A stretch of 10,118 nucleotides of DNA from JBOIBN01 sp050739575 (GCA_050739575.1 JBOIBN010000071.1:1-10118); one strand, 5' to 3'. Shown: positions 1 through 6,418, numbered from the stretch's first letter. Notes: generated by a model from the sequence alone, not told the origin. Numbers and translations: made by a program.

Positions 1-2
1 CT

Positions 3-125
3 CCGTATGGGGAAACCGAGTTGAGCGACATCGAGTATCGCTTGTGCGGCCCTGGCTGCAAGCTAACCCGCGACAATGGCCCCGCGGAGGTCAGCGCCTC
101 ACCGCATGGAAGTCATACTGTCTAG
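3..125 (+). CDS. possible 3' end of an unidentified gene (partial)
   Basis: Frame 3 is open from the window edge to a TAG at 123-125 and would encode about 40 C-terminal residues with a CGPGC motif. I recognise no family. A second frame, starting at base 2, is also open to 157, so coding is not certain; frame 3 is preferred only because its composition looks more protein-like. If the following GFA gene is an integron cassette, this stretch could instead hold the end of the preceding cassette, but I could not find a convincing attC in it. Confidence 0.22.
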   Translation, partial: PYGETELSDIEYRLCGPGCKLTRDNGPAEVSASPHGSHTV

Positions 126-167
126 GCAGCGCAAGTGAAGAGCACCGAGCAACGTGAGGCCGTGCAA

Positions 168-563
168 ATGACAACGCGAACTGCATCGTGCTCATGTGAT
201 CGGCTCAAGGCGCAAGTCACCGGAGAGCCGAAGCGAGTGGGTATCTGTCACTGCCTCGCGTGTCAGCGCAGGACCGGCAGCGCCTTCGGTGTGCAAGCGA
301 GGTTTGAGGCGGCTCAGGTTCAAGTCTCGGGCACCCCAAGTGAGTACGTCCGAGTCGGAGACGAAGGGTCGCACGCCAGGTTCAGGTTCTGTGCTGTCTG
401 CGGGGCCACGGTGTACTTCACCGCCGACGAGATGCCCAACGTAGTTGCGATTCCGCTCGGAGCGTTCGCGGGATCAGCACTCCCCGAGCCCAGTGTATCG
501 GTCTACGAGGAGCGTATGCTTCCGTGGGTTGGCCTGCCGGCCAGTATCGAGCATATTGCTTGA
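168..563 (+). CDS. GFA family (CENP-V/GFA-fold) zinc-binding protein
   Basis: This is a 131-residue member of the family named after glutathione-dependent formaldehyde-activating enzyme. The Zn-binding cysteines sit in the family pattern: SCSC (C8, C10), CHCLAC (C27, C29, C32) and FCAVC (C75, C78). The GSAF stretch after the second cluster and the LPWVGLP stretch near the C-terminus are also typical. Most GFA-like proteins have no proven formaldehyde activity, so the substrate is unknown. A GTG at 135 would add 11 residues, but the ATG at 168 has GAGG eight bases upstream and puts the first Cys pair at the usual distance from the N-terminus, so it is preferred. The gene is followed 24 bases later by an integron attC site, so the gene plus attC looks like one gene cassette. 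A second, divergent GFA gene lies at 6509-6943. Confidence 0.88.
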   Translation: MTTRTASCSCDRLKAQVTGEPKRVGICHCLACQRRTGSAFGVQARFEAAQVQVSGTPSEYVRVGDEGSHARFRFCAVCGATVYFTADEMPNVVAIPLGAFAGSALPEPSVSVYEERMLPWVGLPASIEHIA

Positions 564-587
564 GGGGCTTATTGACTGTCTAATGGC

Positions 588-647
588 GACTAACAATTCA
601 CTCAAGTCGACGCCACTTCGCAGCGCGACTTAATTCAGGCGTTAACG
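588..647 (+). other. integron attC recombination site (59-base element)
   Basis: The 60-base site starts with GACTAAC (R'' box), followed by the spacer AATTC and a left stem AAGTCG with CGC (604-613). The loop is CACTTCGCA (614-622). The right stem GCGCGACTT (623-631) pairs with the left stem and leaves one unpaired A at 610, the extrahelical base expected of attC. The site closes with GTTAACG (R' box, near GTTRRRY). It closely resembles, from memory, the attC of aadA-type cassettes (CTAACAATTC..TCAAG..CGACGCC..CTTCG..GCG..CTTAA..TCA..GCGTTA). It lies 24 bases after the GFA stop and 18 bases before the cupin start, exactly where a cassette junction belongs. An integron integrase would cut within the GTT at 641-643. 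No integrase gene is in the window. Confidence 0.85.
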
Positions 648-665
648 CAAAACCTGGAGAACGAA

Positions 666-995
666 ATGAACGAGCTTGATCACAGCGGGCTTTTATGTGT
701 GCGGTGCGATGACCTGCCATGGAAACCATCGGCCTTCGCTACTGGACTATTCATCAAAGACGTTGCCGTTACAGATGGTTTGGAGATGCAGATCGTCCGC
801 TTCGAGCCCGGCACACATCTTCCGCTCCATGAGCATGAATGTCCGGAGTTCATATACGTTCTAGAGGGTGAACTCATGGTGGCAGGCCAGCGCCTGAGTC
901 CGGGATGGGCGAGCGTGGCCAGTTCAGGGTCTGTGCATTCCGACGTTCATTCCGAAACGGGTTGCGTGTTCGTGCTCGTCGATCGCCCACTATAA
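666..995 (+). CDS. small single-domain cupin protein
   Basis: This 109-residue protein has one cupin beta-barrel. Cupin motif 1 is complete: G49, five residues, H55-x-H57, three residues, E61, six residues, G68. H55, H57 and E61 are expected metal ligands. Motif 2 is recognisable at G80 to H91, with H91 the fourth ligand. The protein resembles ChrR-type/dioxygenase-like small cupins, but the substrate cannot be inferred. GGAG at 656-659 lies six bases before the ATG. The gene begins 18 bases after the attC site and is followed by a second copy of the GTTAACGC octamer (1031-1038), so it may be a cassette of about 390 bp. There is no signal peptide; it is probably cytoplasmic. Confidence 0.85.
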   Translation: MNELDHSGLLCVRCDDLPWKPSAFATGLFIKDVAVTDGLEMQIVRFEPGTHLPLHEHECPEFIYVLEGELMVAGQRLSPGWASVASSGSVHSDVHSETGCVFVLVDRPL

Positions 996-1057
996 ACGCT
1001 GGTTCTTTTCGACCGGTATGATTCTCTTCTGTTAACGCGATAAGGGGGAGATGTTGT

Positions 1058-1864
1058 ATGGCAAACGAAGACATCTCTCACTTCACAGCGGTTGATCAGA
1101 GTGGTGACCCGGCATTTTTTGCCCGATTCCTCCACGAAGCCAACCGAAATCCCGCGATCATGGCTTCAAAACCGTTGATCATCGCTGGCCTGCATCTTCG
1201 GGGGGCGGACAACGTATTGGACGTGGGGTGTGGCATGGGCGCGGACGCCTTCGACTTGGCCGCGCGCGTTGGAGCGGCCGGACACGTGACCGGGGTCGAC
1301 ATGAGCGCATCACTGATCGAAGAAGCCCGCAGGCATGCCGAAACACGCAACCTCCCGGTGTCGTTTGAAGTGGGGGACGTGCAAGCGTTGCGGTTCGAAG
1401 AGGGCACCTTTGATGCGGTGCGCACTGAGCGATTGCTGATGCACGTACCTGATGCTGAGCGGGCCATCGCAGAAATGGCGCGCGTCTTGCGCCCCGGTGG
1501 CCACATGGCGGTATTCGACTTTGACTGGGAGACCCAGTTCTGCGACTCGCCCTACCGGGAGGTAACGCGGAAGATCACCCAATCATTCTGCGACGGCATG
1601 CAGCAGGGTTGGATCGGCCGCAGGCTTCCCCGGCTTTTTCAGCAGCATGGGATGGCGGACGTGTCGGTCACCTACCACACGGTGGTCGTGGACTTTAATA
1701 TGTTGCAATTGTTGCTTGGAGGACACGTCGCGCGCGCGGTCGCAGCCGGCTCCCTATCGGGTGATGAGGCCGACTTGTGGTGGACCGATCTGGCACGGAC
1801 AAGCCGCGAGGGGACCTTCTTGTACGGCTTCACTGCATTCATCGTCTCCGGTAGAAAACAGTGA
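1058..1864 (+). CDS. class I SAM-dependent methyltransferase
   Basis: This is a 268-residue Rossmann-fold methyltransferase. Motif I (SAM binding) is VLDVGCGMG at 53-61. The acidic end of strand 2 is D81 in GVDMS. GDV at 106-108 matches the adenine-contact motif, and LRPGG at 144-148 is the usual turn after motif III. About 40 N-terminal residues form a lid or substrate region. The C-terminal 100 residues are family-specific and probably define the acceptor, which cannot be named; the overall look is UbiE/Methyltransf_11/25-like. A strong GGGGGAG (1044-1050) lies seven bases before the ATG. It sits 62 bases after the cupin gene in the same orientation; no clear promoter lies between them, so co-transcription is possible. 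Confidence 0.9.
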   Translation: MANEDISHFTAVDQSGDPAFFARFLHEANRNPAIMASKPLIIAGLHLRGADNVLDVGCGMGADAFDLAARVGAAGHVTGVDMSASLIEEARRHAETRNLPVSFEVGDVQALRFEEGTFDAVRTERLLMHVPDAERAIAEMARVLRPGGHMAVFDFDWETQFCDSPYREVTRKITQSFCDGMQQGWIGRRLPRLFQQHGMADVSVTYHTVVVDFNMLQLLLGGHVARAVAAGSLSGDEADLWWTDLARTSREGTFLYGFTAFIVSGRKQ

Positions 1865-1922
1865 CGGTATATAGTCGCTTGCGATCTCGTGATAATCCCG
1901 CATGCGACAACTGACTGGTCGG

Positions 1923-1961
1923 GGAGATAGGTAACAAAAGAGTCTGCGGAGATAGGTTACA
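1923..1961. repeat. two direct copies of GGAGATAGGTwACA (IS-end-like)
   Basis: GGAGATAGGTAACA (1923-1936) and GGAGATAGGTTACA (1948-1961) are 14-mers with one mismatch, spaced 25 bases start to start. GGAGATAGGTAACA-type motifs recur, as far as I recall, near the ends of some DDE transposase elements, where short repeats bind transposase. No transposase gene is adjacent, so this may be a solo end or scar in the 173-base gap between the methyltransferase and HAD genes. The family assignment is inference; the repeat itself is seen directly. Confidence 0.5.
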
Positions 1962-2037
1962 CTTTTTGGCACTTCAGTGGACTGCTGCCCTCTGCTCTCT
2001 CAGGCGGCCGTTGAGTTTGGCTTTGAACGTCAAAGGC

Positions 2038-2733
2038 ATGAGCACATTCAAGCTTGTCATTTTCGATTGCGACGGCGTACTCGTAGATAGCGAGCGGATT
2101 ACCAACCGCGTTTTCTGCTCTATGCTGAATGAGCTTGGACTGAACGTCACCCTGGAAGACATGTTCGAGCACTTCGTCGGTCTTTCCATGCCTCAGTGCG
2201 TCGAGCTTATTACCGACATGCTGGGCACACCGCCACCGCCGGACTTTTTGACCCGTCTCAGTGTGCGCGAGGCAGCGGCGTTAAAGGCAGAGATCACTCC
2301 CATACCCGGTGTGGCTGAGGCTCTGCAGCAGATTGATATTCCCCATTGTGTGGCATCGAGCGGCGAACACGAAAAGTTGCGTCTCACGCTCGGGGCAACC
2401 GGTTTGCTCCCGTATTTCGAGGGAAGAATTTTCAGCGTCGCCGACGTCGAAAGGCCAAAACCGGCTCCGGATGTCTTTTTATTTGCTGCTCGCCGCCTCG
2501 GCGTCGAGCCGGCCGCCTGTGTCGTTATCGAAGACACCCCGACCGGCATTCGTGCCGCCGTTTCGGCAGGCATGCATGTATGGGGCTACGCCGCCAACAC
2601 GCCGGCGCACCGGCTCGAGGAAGCGGGAGCGCACAGGGTCTTTTCGGATATGCGGCATTTGCCACAACTGCTGAGGCTACAACTCCAATGTTGCCCAACC
2701 ATGCGCTCCGACGGACATGCAGGCGCAGCGTAG
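2038..2733 (+). CDS. HAD-superfamily hydrolase, subfamily IA (YieH/beta-phosphoglucomutase-like phosphatase)
   Basis: This is a 231-residue haloacid dehalogenase-type phosphatase. Motif I is FDCDGVLVDSE with nucleophile D10 and acid/base D12. Motif II is S107/S108 in CVASSGE, motif III is K141 in RPKPAPDVF, and motif IV is E165-D166 in IEDTPTG, which binds Mg2+. Residues 18-88 form the helical cap typical of subfamily I. The overall pattern is near E. coli YieH and beta-phosphoglucomutase, so a small sugar phosphate or sugar-acid phosphate is a likely substrate. The ATG at 2038 puts motif I at residue 10 as usual. The frame continues upstream to a TTG at 1966 that lies beside the IS-like repeat and is not preferred, although the ATG itself has only a weak, badly spaced AAAGG. 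The last ~20 residues (QCCPTMRSDGHAGAA) look unlike the family and overlap an attC-like sequence, as happens when a cassette gene reads into its recombination site. Confidence 0.88.
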   Translation: MSTFKLVIFDCDGVLVDSERITNRVFCSMLNELGLNVTLEDMFEHFVGLSMPQCVELITDMLGTPPPPDFLTRLSVREAAALKAEITPIPGVAEALQQIDIPHCVASSGEHEKLRLTLGATGLLPYFEGRIFSVADVERPKPAPDVFLFAARRLGVEPAACVVIEDTPTGIRAAVSAGMHVWGYAANTPAHRLEEAGAHRVFSDMRHLPQLLRLQLQCCPTMRSDGHAGAA

Positions 2734-2740
2734 TTGACCG
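2693..2740 (+). other. degenerate attC-like sequence in the HAD gene tail
   Basis: GCCCAAC at 2693-2699 fits the R'' consensus RYYYAAC exactly. TGCGC (2702-2706) can pair with GCGCA further on, around a loop containing CCGACGGACATG, and GTTGACC at 2734-2740 resembles an R' box apart from its sixth base. The string CCCAACCATGCGCT is, from memory, like the left half of some chromosomal-integron attC sites. The right half is weak, so this could be a decayed site or chance. Confidence 0.25.
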
Positions 2741-2799
2741 CTCACTGCCCTCGCGACAACCGCGCTTCGACATTTGGAGTCATCGACTGAGGAGTAAAT

Positions 2800-3228
2800 A
2801 TGCCGACCATCTTCGATAAGCTGAATCTCAAGGATCAACGCGAGATTCTTGTTATCAACTCTCCCGCATCCTTTGAGCCGGAGTTGGCGGCGCTGAGAAA
2901 TATCCGTGTATTCAGAGATCCGAAGGACGTCAAAGCCGTTGATTTTGCCCTGGCATTTGTAACCGTGCAGGCTGAAGTAGACCGTCTGGCCAAGTTGTTG
3001 GCGAAAAAAGCCAAGGACGATGCGCTGCTGTGGTTTGCTTATCCGAAGGGTTCGTCCAAAAAGTACAAATGTGAATTCAATCGCGATACAGGCTGGACTG
3101 CGTTAAAAAGTTCAGGTTTCGATACGGTGCGCCAGATTGCTATTGATGAAGACTGGTCGGCGTTGAGGTTCCGGCGCGTGGAATACATCGGCTCAACGGG
3201 TAAAGAGTCGAAGACGAAGGGCAAGTAG
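2800..3228 (+). CDS. conserved small protein resembling DUF3052
   Basis: This 142-residue cytoplasmic protein has no signal peptide or membrane segment. Two stretches stand out: DDALLWFAYPKGSSKKYK (73-90) and IDEDWSALRFRR (115-126). They line up with the W-x-x-x-PK and DWSgtRL stretches of DUF3052 proteins, so I call it DUF3052-like. No biochemical function is known to me. The ribosome binding site is strong, GAGGAG at 2789-2794, five bases before the ATG. The C-terminus (GKESKTKGK) is Lys-rich and probably disordered. A weak attC-like inverted repeat begins right after its TAG, and the protein type is common as a free-standing small gene, so a cassette origin is possible. Confidence 0.75.
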   Translation: MPTIFDKLNLKDQREILVINSPASFEPELAALRNIRVFRDPKDVKAVDFALAFVTVQAEVDRLAKLLAKKAKDDALLWFAYPKGSSKKYKCEFNRDTGWTALKSSGFDTVRQIAIDEDWSALRFRRVEYIGSTGKESKTKGK

Positions 3229-3281
3229 TACTAACATCAAACAATGCACTCATACGACCGGCCTGGCTTTTGACGTTGGGC
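3229..3281 (+). other. candidate short attC-like inverted repeat
   Basis: The element starts at the base after the TAG of the DUF3052-like gene with TACTAAC and ends with GTTGGGC (3275-3281), an exact match to the R' consensus GTTRRRY. TCAAA at 3237-3241 pairs with TTTGA at 3269-3273, and AAC (3233-3235) pairs with GTT (3275-3277). One mismatch separates the two blocks, giving the R/L box geometry of attC. The length of 53 bases is at the lower limit for attC. The inner stem is poor, so it is a candidate only. It is followed 34 bases later by the VOC gene. Confidence 0.38.
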
Positions 3282-3315
3282 ACTATAGAATGAGCACCCG
3301 GCTCCGGAGGTCAAG

Positions 3316-3723
3316 ATGAGCATTCGACTGGATCATGTGATAGTTCCGTCGCGCGACAGGAAGGCCTCGGCGGAACTGCTCGCGTGCATTCTTGGCGTTC
3401 CCTGGTCGGCAGAGACCAGCGGCGGTCCCTTCTCCCCGGTTTATGTCAACGACGAACTGACGCTCGACGTGGGCGAGATTGACGGGAAGTTCTCCGTTCA
3501 GCACTATTGCTTTCGCGTCAGTGAAACGGATTTCGATGCCATCCTCGCGAGGCTGCAAGACAAAGGCATTGCATACCGGAGTACGCCTATGGGCCCCATG
3601 GATATGGAGATCAATACGCGATCCGGCGGACGAAACGTCTATTGGAGCGAGCCTGACGGCCACGCATGGGAAATTCTTACCGTCAGCTATGCGCGTCAGC
3701 CGCAAGCAGAGAAACGGACCTGA
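3316..3723 (+). CDS. VOC-superfamily protein (glyoxalase/bleomycin-resistance-like)
   Basis: This 135-residue protein has two beta-alpha-beta-beta-beta modules. Module 1 opens with IRLDHVIVPSRD (H7 is the usual first metal ligand) and module 2 with VQHYCFRVSETDFDAI (H63). The closing strand is YWSEPDGHAWEILT with E119, the usual last ligand. With three ligands in place it could bind a divalent metal as a dimer. VOC members include glyoxalases, dioxygenases, thiol transferases and drug-binding proteins, and nothing here selects one. GGAGG at 3306-3310 is five bases before the ATG. A second VOC gene, only distantly similar, lies at 6002-6418. Confidence 0.87.
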   Translation: MSIRLDHVIVPSRDRKASAELLACILGVPWSAETSGGPFSPVYVNDELTLDVGEIDGKFSVQHYCFRVSETDFDAILARLQDKGIAYRSTPMGPMDMEINTRSGGRNVYWSEPDGHAWEILTVSYARQPQAEKRT

Positions 3724-3817
3724 CCATTAGAGCCATTTCCCGTGGCCGCGACAAAGCCGATCTTCCCGGATGACACTGAAAGCCTGTAAGGTGTTGGCAG
3801 TTAATCCGACCTAAACC

Positions 3818-3898
3818 ATGCCTGAATACGAGTCCGACGGAGCGTTGCGGGACTACCGTACGCCGATCGAACGACCCATTCAGAAGAGACAGCCATGA
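3818..3898 (+). CDS. possible 26-codon leader ORF overlapping the MFS start
   Basis: The ATG at 3818 opens a 26-codon frame whose TGA (3896-3898) overlaps the MFS start codon in an ATGA junction, the arrangement of translationally coupled genes. It has no recognisable ribosome binding site, and its product (starts MPEYESDGALRDY) resembles nothing I know. The MFS gene itself has only a weak AGAGA upstream, which makes coupling worth considering. It may be chance. Confidence 0.18.
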   Translation: MPEYESDGALRDYRTPIERPIQKRQP

Positions 3899-5286
3899 CA
3901 GCCCGGACCGACGACGTGGATGCGACAACACCTGCTACGTTCATGCAAGGCATGGACGAACGCACCTGGCGCCCGGCGCACACCCGCATTCTCCTCGCGC
4001 TCGGCCTCGGCTGGATGCTGGACGCCTTCGAAGTCACCCTGGTCGGCAACGTGCTGCCAATCCTGCGTCACGTCTGGTCGCTCGGCGCACTCGAAAGCAC
4101 GCTCACGATCTCGCTGTGGCTGGCCGGCATCCTGGTCGGCGCACTCGCTTTCGGCTGGCTGGCCGACCGGTTCGGGCGGCGGCGACTGTTTTTGATGACG
4201 CTCGTGCTCTATGCGGTCGCTACTTTCCTCACCGCGTTTTCGATCAACTTCTGGATGTTCCTCGTTTTGCGGGTTATCGCCGCCATCGGAGTCGGCGCCG
4301 AATATTCGGCCGTAAACGCCGCCGTCGCCGAACTGATGCCGGCGCGCTGGCGCGGCCGCGCCGCTGCATTGGTGATGAGCTTCTGGCCGGTGGGTGCGTT
4401 ACTTGGCGGCGGACTCACGCTCGGCGTACTCGCCGTCGCGCCGCCGGAGATCGCGTGGCGGATCGTCTTCGGGGGTGGCGCCTTCGTGGCGCTCTTCGCC
4501 CTGTGGGCGCGGCGCAGCTTGCCGGAATCGCCGCGCTGGCTGATGAGCCGGGGACGCGAAAAGGAAGCGGCGGACGCGTATGCACGAATCGCCGGCGCGC
4601 AAGCCGTGACGCAACTACGGAGTGAAACGCAAACACGCCCCGTCGCCCGGCACTGGCTCGCCGAGTTTGGAATCCTGTGGCGGAAATACCCGGCGCGGCT
4701 CGCACTCGGCGCCGTGCTCGACATCTCCGAGGCCGGCGGCTACTACGGACTCTTCGCACTGATTCCGCTCGCCATCGTGCCGGCGCTGCATCTCAACTTC
4801 GCCGGAACGCCGCTCTTCTATCTGGTCGGCGGCATCGGCGCGCTCGCCGGCGCACTCGTTGCGGCCTGGTTGTTGGAACAAGTCGGACGCAAAGCCACCG
4901 TGACCGGTTTTTATATCGCCGCCGCACTGGCCATGATACTCATTGCGGCCGCGCTGGTCGTCGGATCAGGCGCGACGCTGGCGGCCTACGTGCTCGCGAG
5001 CGCTGTCGGGACCGGAAGCTGGGTTGCCGCCTATCCCGCCTTCGCGGAAATTTTCCCTACTCGCAGCCGCGCCACCGGCATCGGCGCATCGGTTGCGGCC
5101 GGACGCGTCGCCGCCGGCTTGTCGCCGCCGTTGCTGGTATTCATCGCCGGGCGCTATTCGGTGACCGCCGCCCTTGTCACCGCCGGGCTTTTCTATTTGA
5201 TCGGCGTCGCCGCCATGCTCCCGTGGATCATACACGGACCCGAAGCGCGCGGGCGCACGCTGGAAAGCCTCGCCGGCCCGGAGTAA
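3895..5286 (+). CDS. MFS transporter, metabolite:H+ symporter / SLC22-like
   Basis: This is a 463-residue, 12-helix inner-membrane transporter of the major facilitator superfamily. TM1 (about 31-55) carries D43 in LDAFEVT, as in the MHS and SLC22-like families. Motif A is GWLADRFGRRR at 87-97 between TM2 and TM3. PESPRW at 210-215 opens the central cytoplasmic loop, a sugar/organic-ion transporter signature. A second, reduced motif A (EQVGRK, 328-333) lies between TM8 and TM9. EIFPTRSRATGIG (385-397) precedes TM11, also typical of this branch. Aromatic or other organic acids, nicotinate-like compounds or sugars are plausible proton-coupled substrates. The gene is clearly GC-richer at third positions than its neighbours, suggesting a different history. 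The start has only a weak AGAGA; later in-frame ATGs at 3943 and 3952 would remove just the polar N-terminal tail. Confidence 0.93.
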   Translation: MTARTDDVDATTPATFMQGMDERTWRPAHTRILLALGLGWMLDAFEVTLVGNVLPILRHVWSLGALESTLTISLWLAGILVGALAFGWLADRFGRRRLFLMTLVLYAVATFLTAFSINFWMFLVLRVIAAIGVGAEYSAVNAAVAELMPARWRGRAAALVMSFWPVGALLGGGLTLGVLAVAPPEIAWRIVFGGGAFVALFALWARRSLPESPRWLMSRGREKEAADAYARIAGAQAVTQLRSETQTRPVARHWLAEFGILWRKYPARLALGAVLDISEAGGYYGLFALIPLAIVPALHLNFAGTPLFYLVGGIGALAGALVAAWLLEQVGRKATVTGFYIAAALAMILIAAALVVGSGATLAAYVLASAVGTGSWVAAYPAFAEIFPTRSRATGIGASVAAGRVAAGLSPPLLVFIAGRYSVTAALVTAGLFYLIGVAAMLPWIIHGPEARGRTLESLAGPE

Positions 5287-5347
5287 AACCTTGGGCGTAT
5301 TAATGCGCTGCAGCCGATGCCTGCTGCCGCAGGGCCGTTGCGCCTGA

Positions 5348-5381
5348 GTGCCAGGCACCGAAAGTCGTTAGGTTCTATACT
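5348..5381 (+). promoter_or_regulatory. palindrome and -10-like box upstream of the toxin-antitoxin pair
   Basis: GTGCCAGGCAC (5348-5358) is a perfect 11-base palindrome. It lies 17 bases upstream of TATACT (5376-5381), a good -10 box, which is 24 bases before the antitoxin ATG. No good -35 hexamer is visible; the palindrome occupies its place. Type II toxin-antitoxin operons usually repress themselves through such sites, so this is a plausible operator. That role is inferred. Confidence 0.3.
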
Positions 5382-5405
5382 TGTAGTGCGATAAGGAGAG
5401 TTCAG

Positions 5406-5621
5406 ATGACTACGCTTTCAGGCATCACTCAACGACACCGGGATATACTCAGCGGCACGCCCGTATTTGTCGGGACTCGTGTTCCTGTGCGTTCGCTTTT
5501 CGACTACTTGGAAGGCGGAGATACATTGGAGGAGTTCCTGCGCCAGTTCCCCTCCGTGCAACGCGAACAGGCAATCGCGGTGCTGGACGCCGCCTGCGAG
5601 TCCGTAGCAACCGATGCCTGA
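5406..5621 (+). CDS. DUF433 antitoxin (VapB45-like)
   Basis: This 71-residue protein is a compact DUF433 domain, a winged/helix-turn-helix DNA-binding fold. The family core is present: RHRDILSGTPVFVGTRVPV (10-28), then LFDYLEGGDTLEEFLRQFP (31-49) and a final helix with VQREQAIAVLDAA. In characterised pairs DUF433 proteins neutralise a PIN-like partner and bind their own promoter. AAGGAG at 5393-5398 lies seven bases before the ATG. The stop TGA shares its A with the ATG of the next gene, so the two are translationally coupled and expressed as one operon. Confidence 0.9.
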   Translation: MTTLSGITQRHRDILSGTPVFVGTRVPVRSLFDYLEGGDTLEEFLRQFPSVQREQAIAVLDAACESVATDA

Positions 5622-5941
5622 TGCGCATTCTTCTTGACGAGAATTTCCCGGTTGACTTCGCAAAACTGCTGGAAGGTCATGAAGTGTCCACCGTTCATGG
5701 CTTGGGCTGGTCAGGCATCAAGAATGGAGAACTCCTTCGGCGTGCGCAAGAAGTCTGTGAGATATTCCTGACCCTTGATCTGAATCTGGAGTATCAGCAA
5801 AACATTAAGGCGCTGCCGTTCGGCATCATCGTAGTTCACTCCCGGTCCAACCGCATCGCAGACCTCACTCCCTACATTTCCGACATACTTGCTGCTGCAA
5901 ACCACGTAGCTCCGGGACAGGCCGAACGAGTGCCGGGTTAA
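5621..5941 (+). CDS. DUF5615 PIN-like toxin (Mut7-C/VapC45-like ribonuclease)
   Basis: This 106-residue protein is a PIN-fold putative endoribonuclease. The N-terminal strand MRILLDEN holds D6/E7, a classic first metal-binding cluster. GLGWSGIKNGELLRRA (27-42) contains E37 where the family has an acidic residue after a W-x-G stretch. LTLDLNLEYQQN (50-61) contains D53 of the third cluster, in the place of the family TxDxDF motif. IIVVHSRSN then forms a core strand. All expected acidic positions are filled, so it may be active, although L/N replace the second Asp and Phe of TxDxDF. The ATG overlaps the antitoxin stop by one base. RNA substrate specificity is unknown. Confidence 0.87.
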   Translation: MRILLDENFPVDFAKLLEGHEVSTVHGLGWSGIKNGELLRRAQEVCEIFLTLDLNLEYQQNIKALPFGIIVVHSRSNRIADLTPYISDILAAANHVAPGQAERVPG

Positions 5942-6001
5942 GGGGACGGATAAAAAGTCCGAAGACATGAAAAGTGTTATCTTTTTACTGAGGCGCCGAA
6001 C

Positions 6002-6418
6002 ATGACACAGCATATGCGTTTCGAGGGACTCACGCTCGCCGTCGAAAGCGTTGACCGCGCCATCGAGTTTTATGAAGGCAAACTGGGACTCAAGGTGGAG
6101 CATAACGCTGCACCGGATTTTGCCCTGATTCGCATTGACGGAGAGCATGGCGGCACCATAGGTCTTCTCTCGTTCCGCGAGTCCGAGAAAGAAGGAGTGC
6201 AACGAAGCATGTCGGCGCAAAAGTGTACAATTCATGTCGAATTCAGCACTGACGATCTCGACGCACTCTTCAAAGAACTTAAAGCCAAAGGCGTGCATTT
6301 TCACGTCCCGCCGCATGACGAACCCTGGGAAAGATCCATGACTGCTTTTGACCCTGACGGCTATTCCGTTGAGTTTGCGCAGGGCCGCCGAGGACACAAT
6401 GCAACCAAGGCAAAGTGA
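6002..6418 (+). CDS. VOC-superfamily protein (glyoxalase-like)
   Basis: This 138-residue protein has the VOC layout. Module 1 is FEGLTLAVESVDRAIEFYEGKLGLKVE (7-33), lacking a His at the usual first-ligand position. Module 2 opens with CTIHVEFSTDDLDALFKEL (75-93; H78). The protein ends in FDPDGYSVEFAQ with E124 as last ligand. The missing first ligand may mean a different metal set or a binding-only role. GAGG at 5990-5993 is eight bases before the ATG; an internal ATG at 6014 is less well placed. It follows the toxin gene after 60 bases with no clear promoter. The C-terminal tail is basic and probably disordered. Confidence 0.87.
   Translation: MTQHMRFEGLTLAVESVDRAIEFYEGKLGLKVEHNAAPDFALIRIDGEHGGTIGLLSFRESEKEGVQRSMSAQKCTIHVEFSTDDLDALFKELKAKGVHFHVPPHDEPWERSMTAFDPDGYSVEFAQGRRGHNATKAK

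Noticed and set aside
135..167. GTG start giving an 11-residue extension of the first GFA protein
   Set aside because: The extension is not family-like; ATG at 168 has GAGG at good spacing and fits the family N-terminus.
996..1038. attC site between cupin and methyltransferase
   Set aside because: Only the final GTTAACGC matches; no pairing left arm with a CTAAC-type box was found.
1966..2037. TTG start extending the HAD protein by 24 residues
   Set aside because: The extension begins in the IS-like repeat gap and would push the catalytic motif I far from its usual position near the N-terminus.
3271..3293. Promoter made of TTGACG and TATAGA before the VOC gene
   Set aside because: The spacing between the hexamers is only about 8-9 bases, too short for a sigma-70 promoter.
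5951..5987. Terminator from TAAAAAG and CTTTTTA after the toxin gene
   Set aside because: The stem is seven AT-rich pairs with a loop of over 20 bases and would be unstable.
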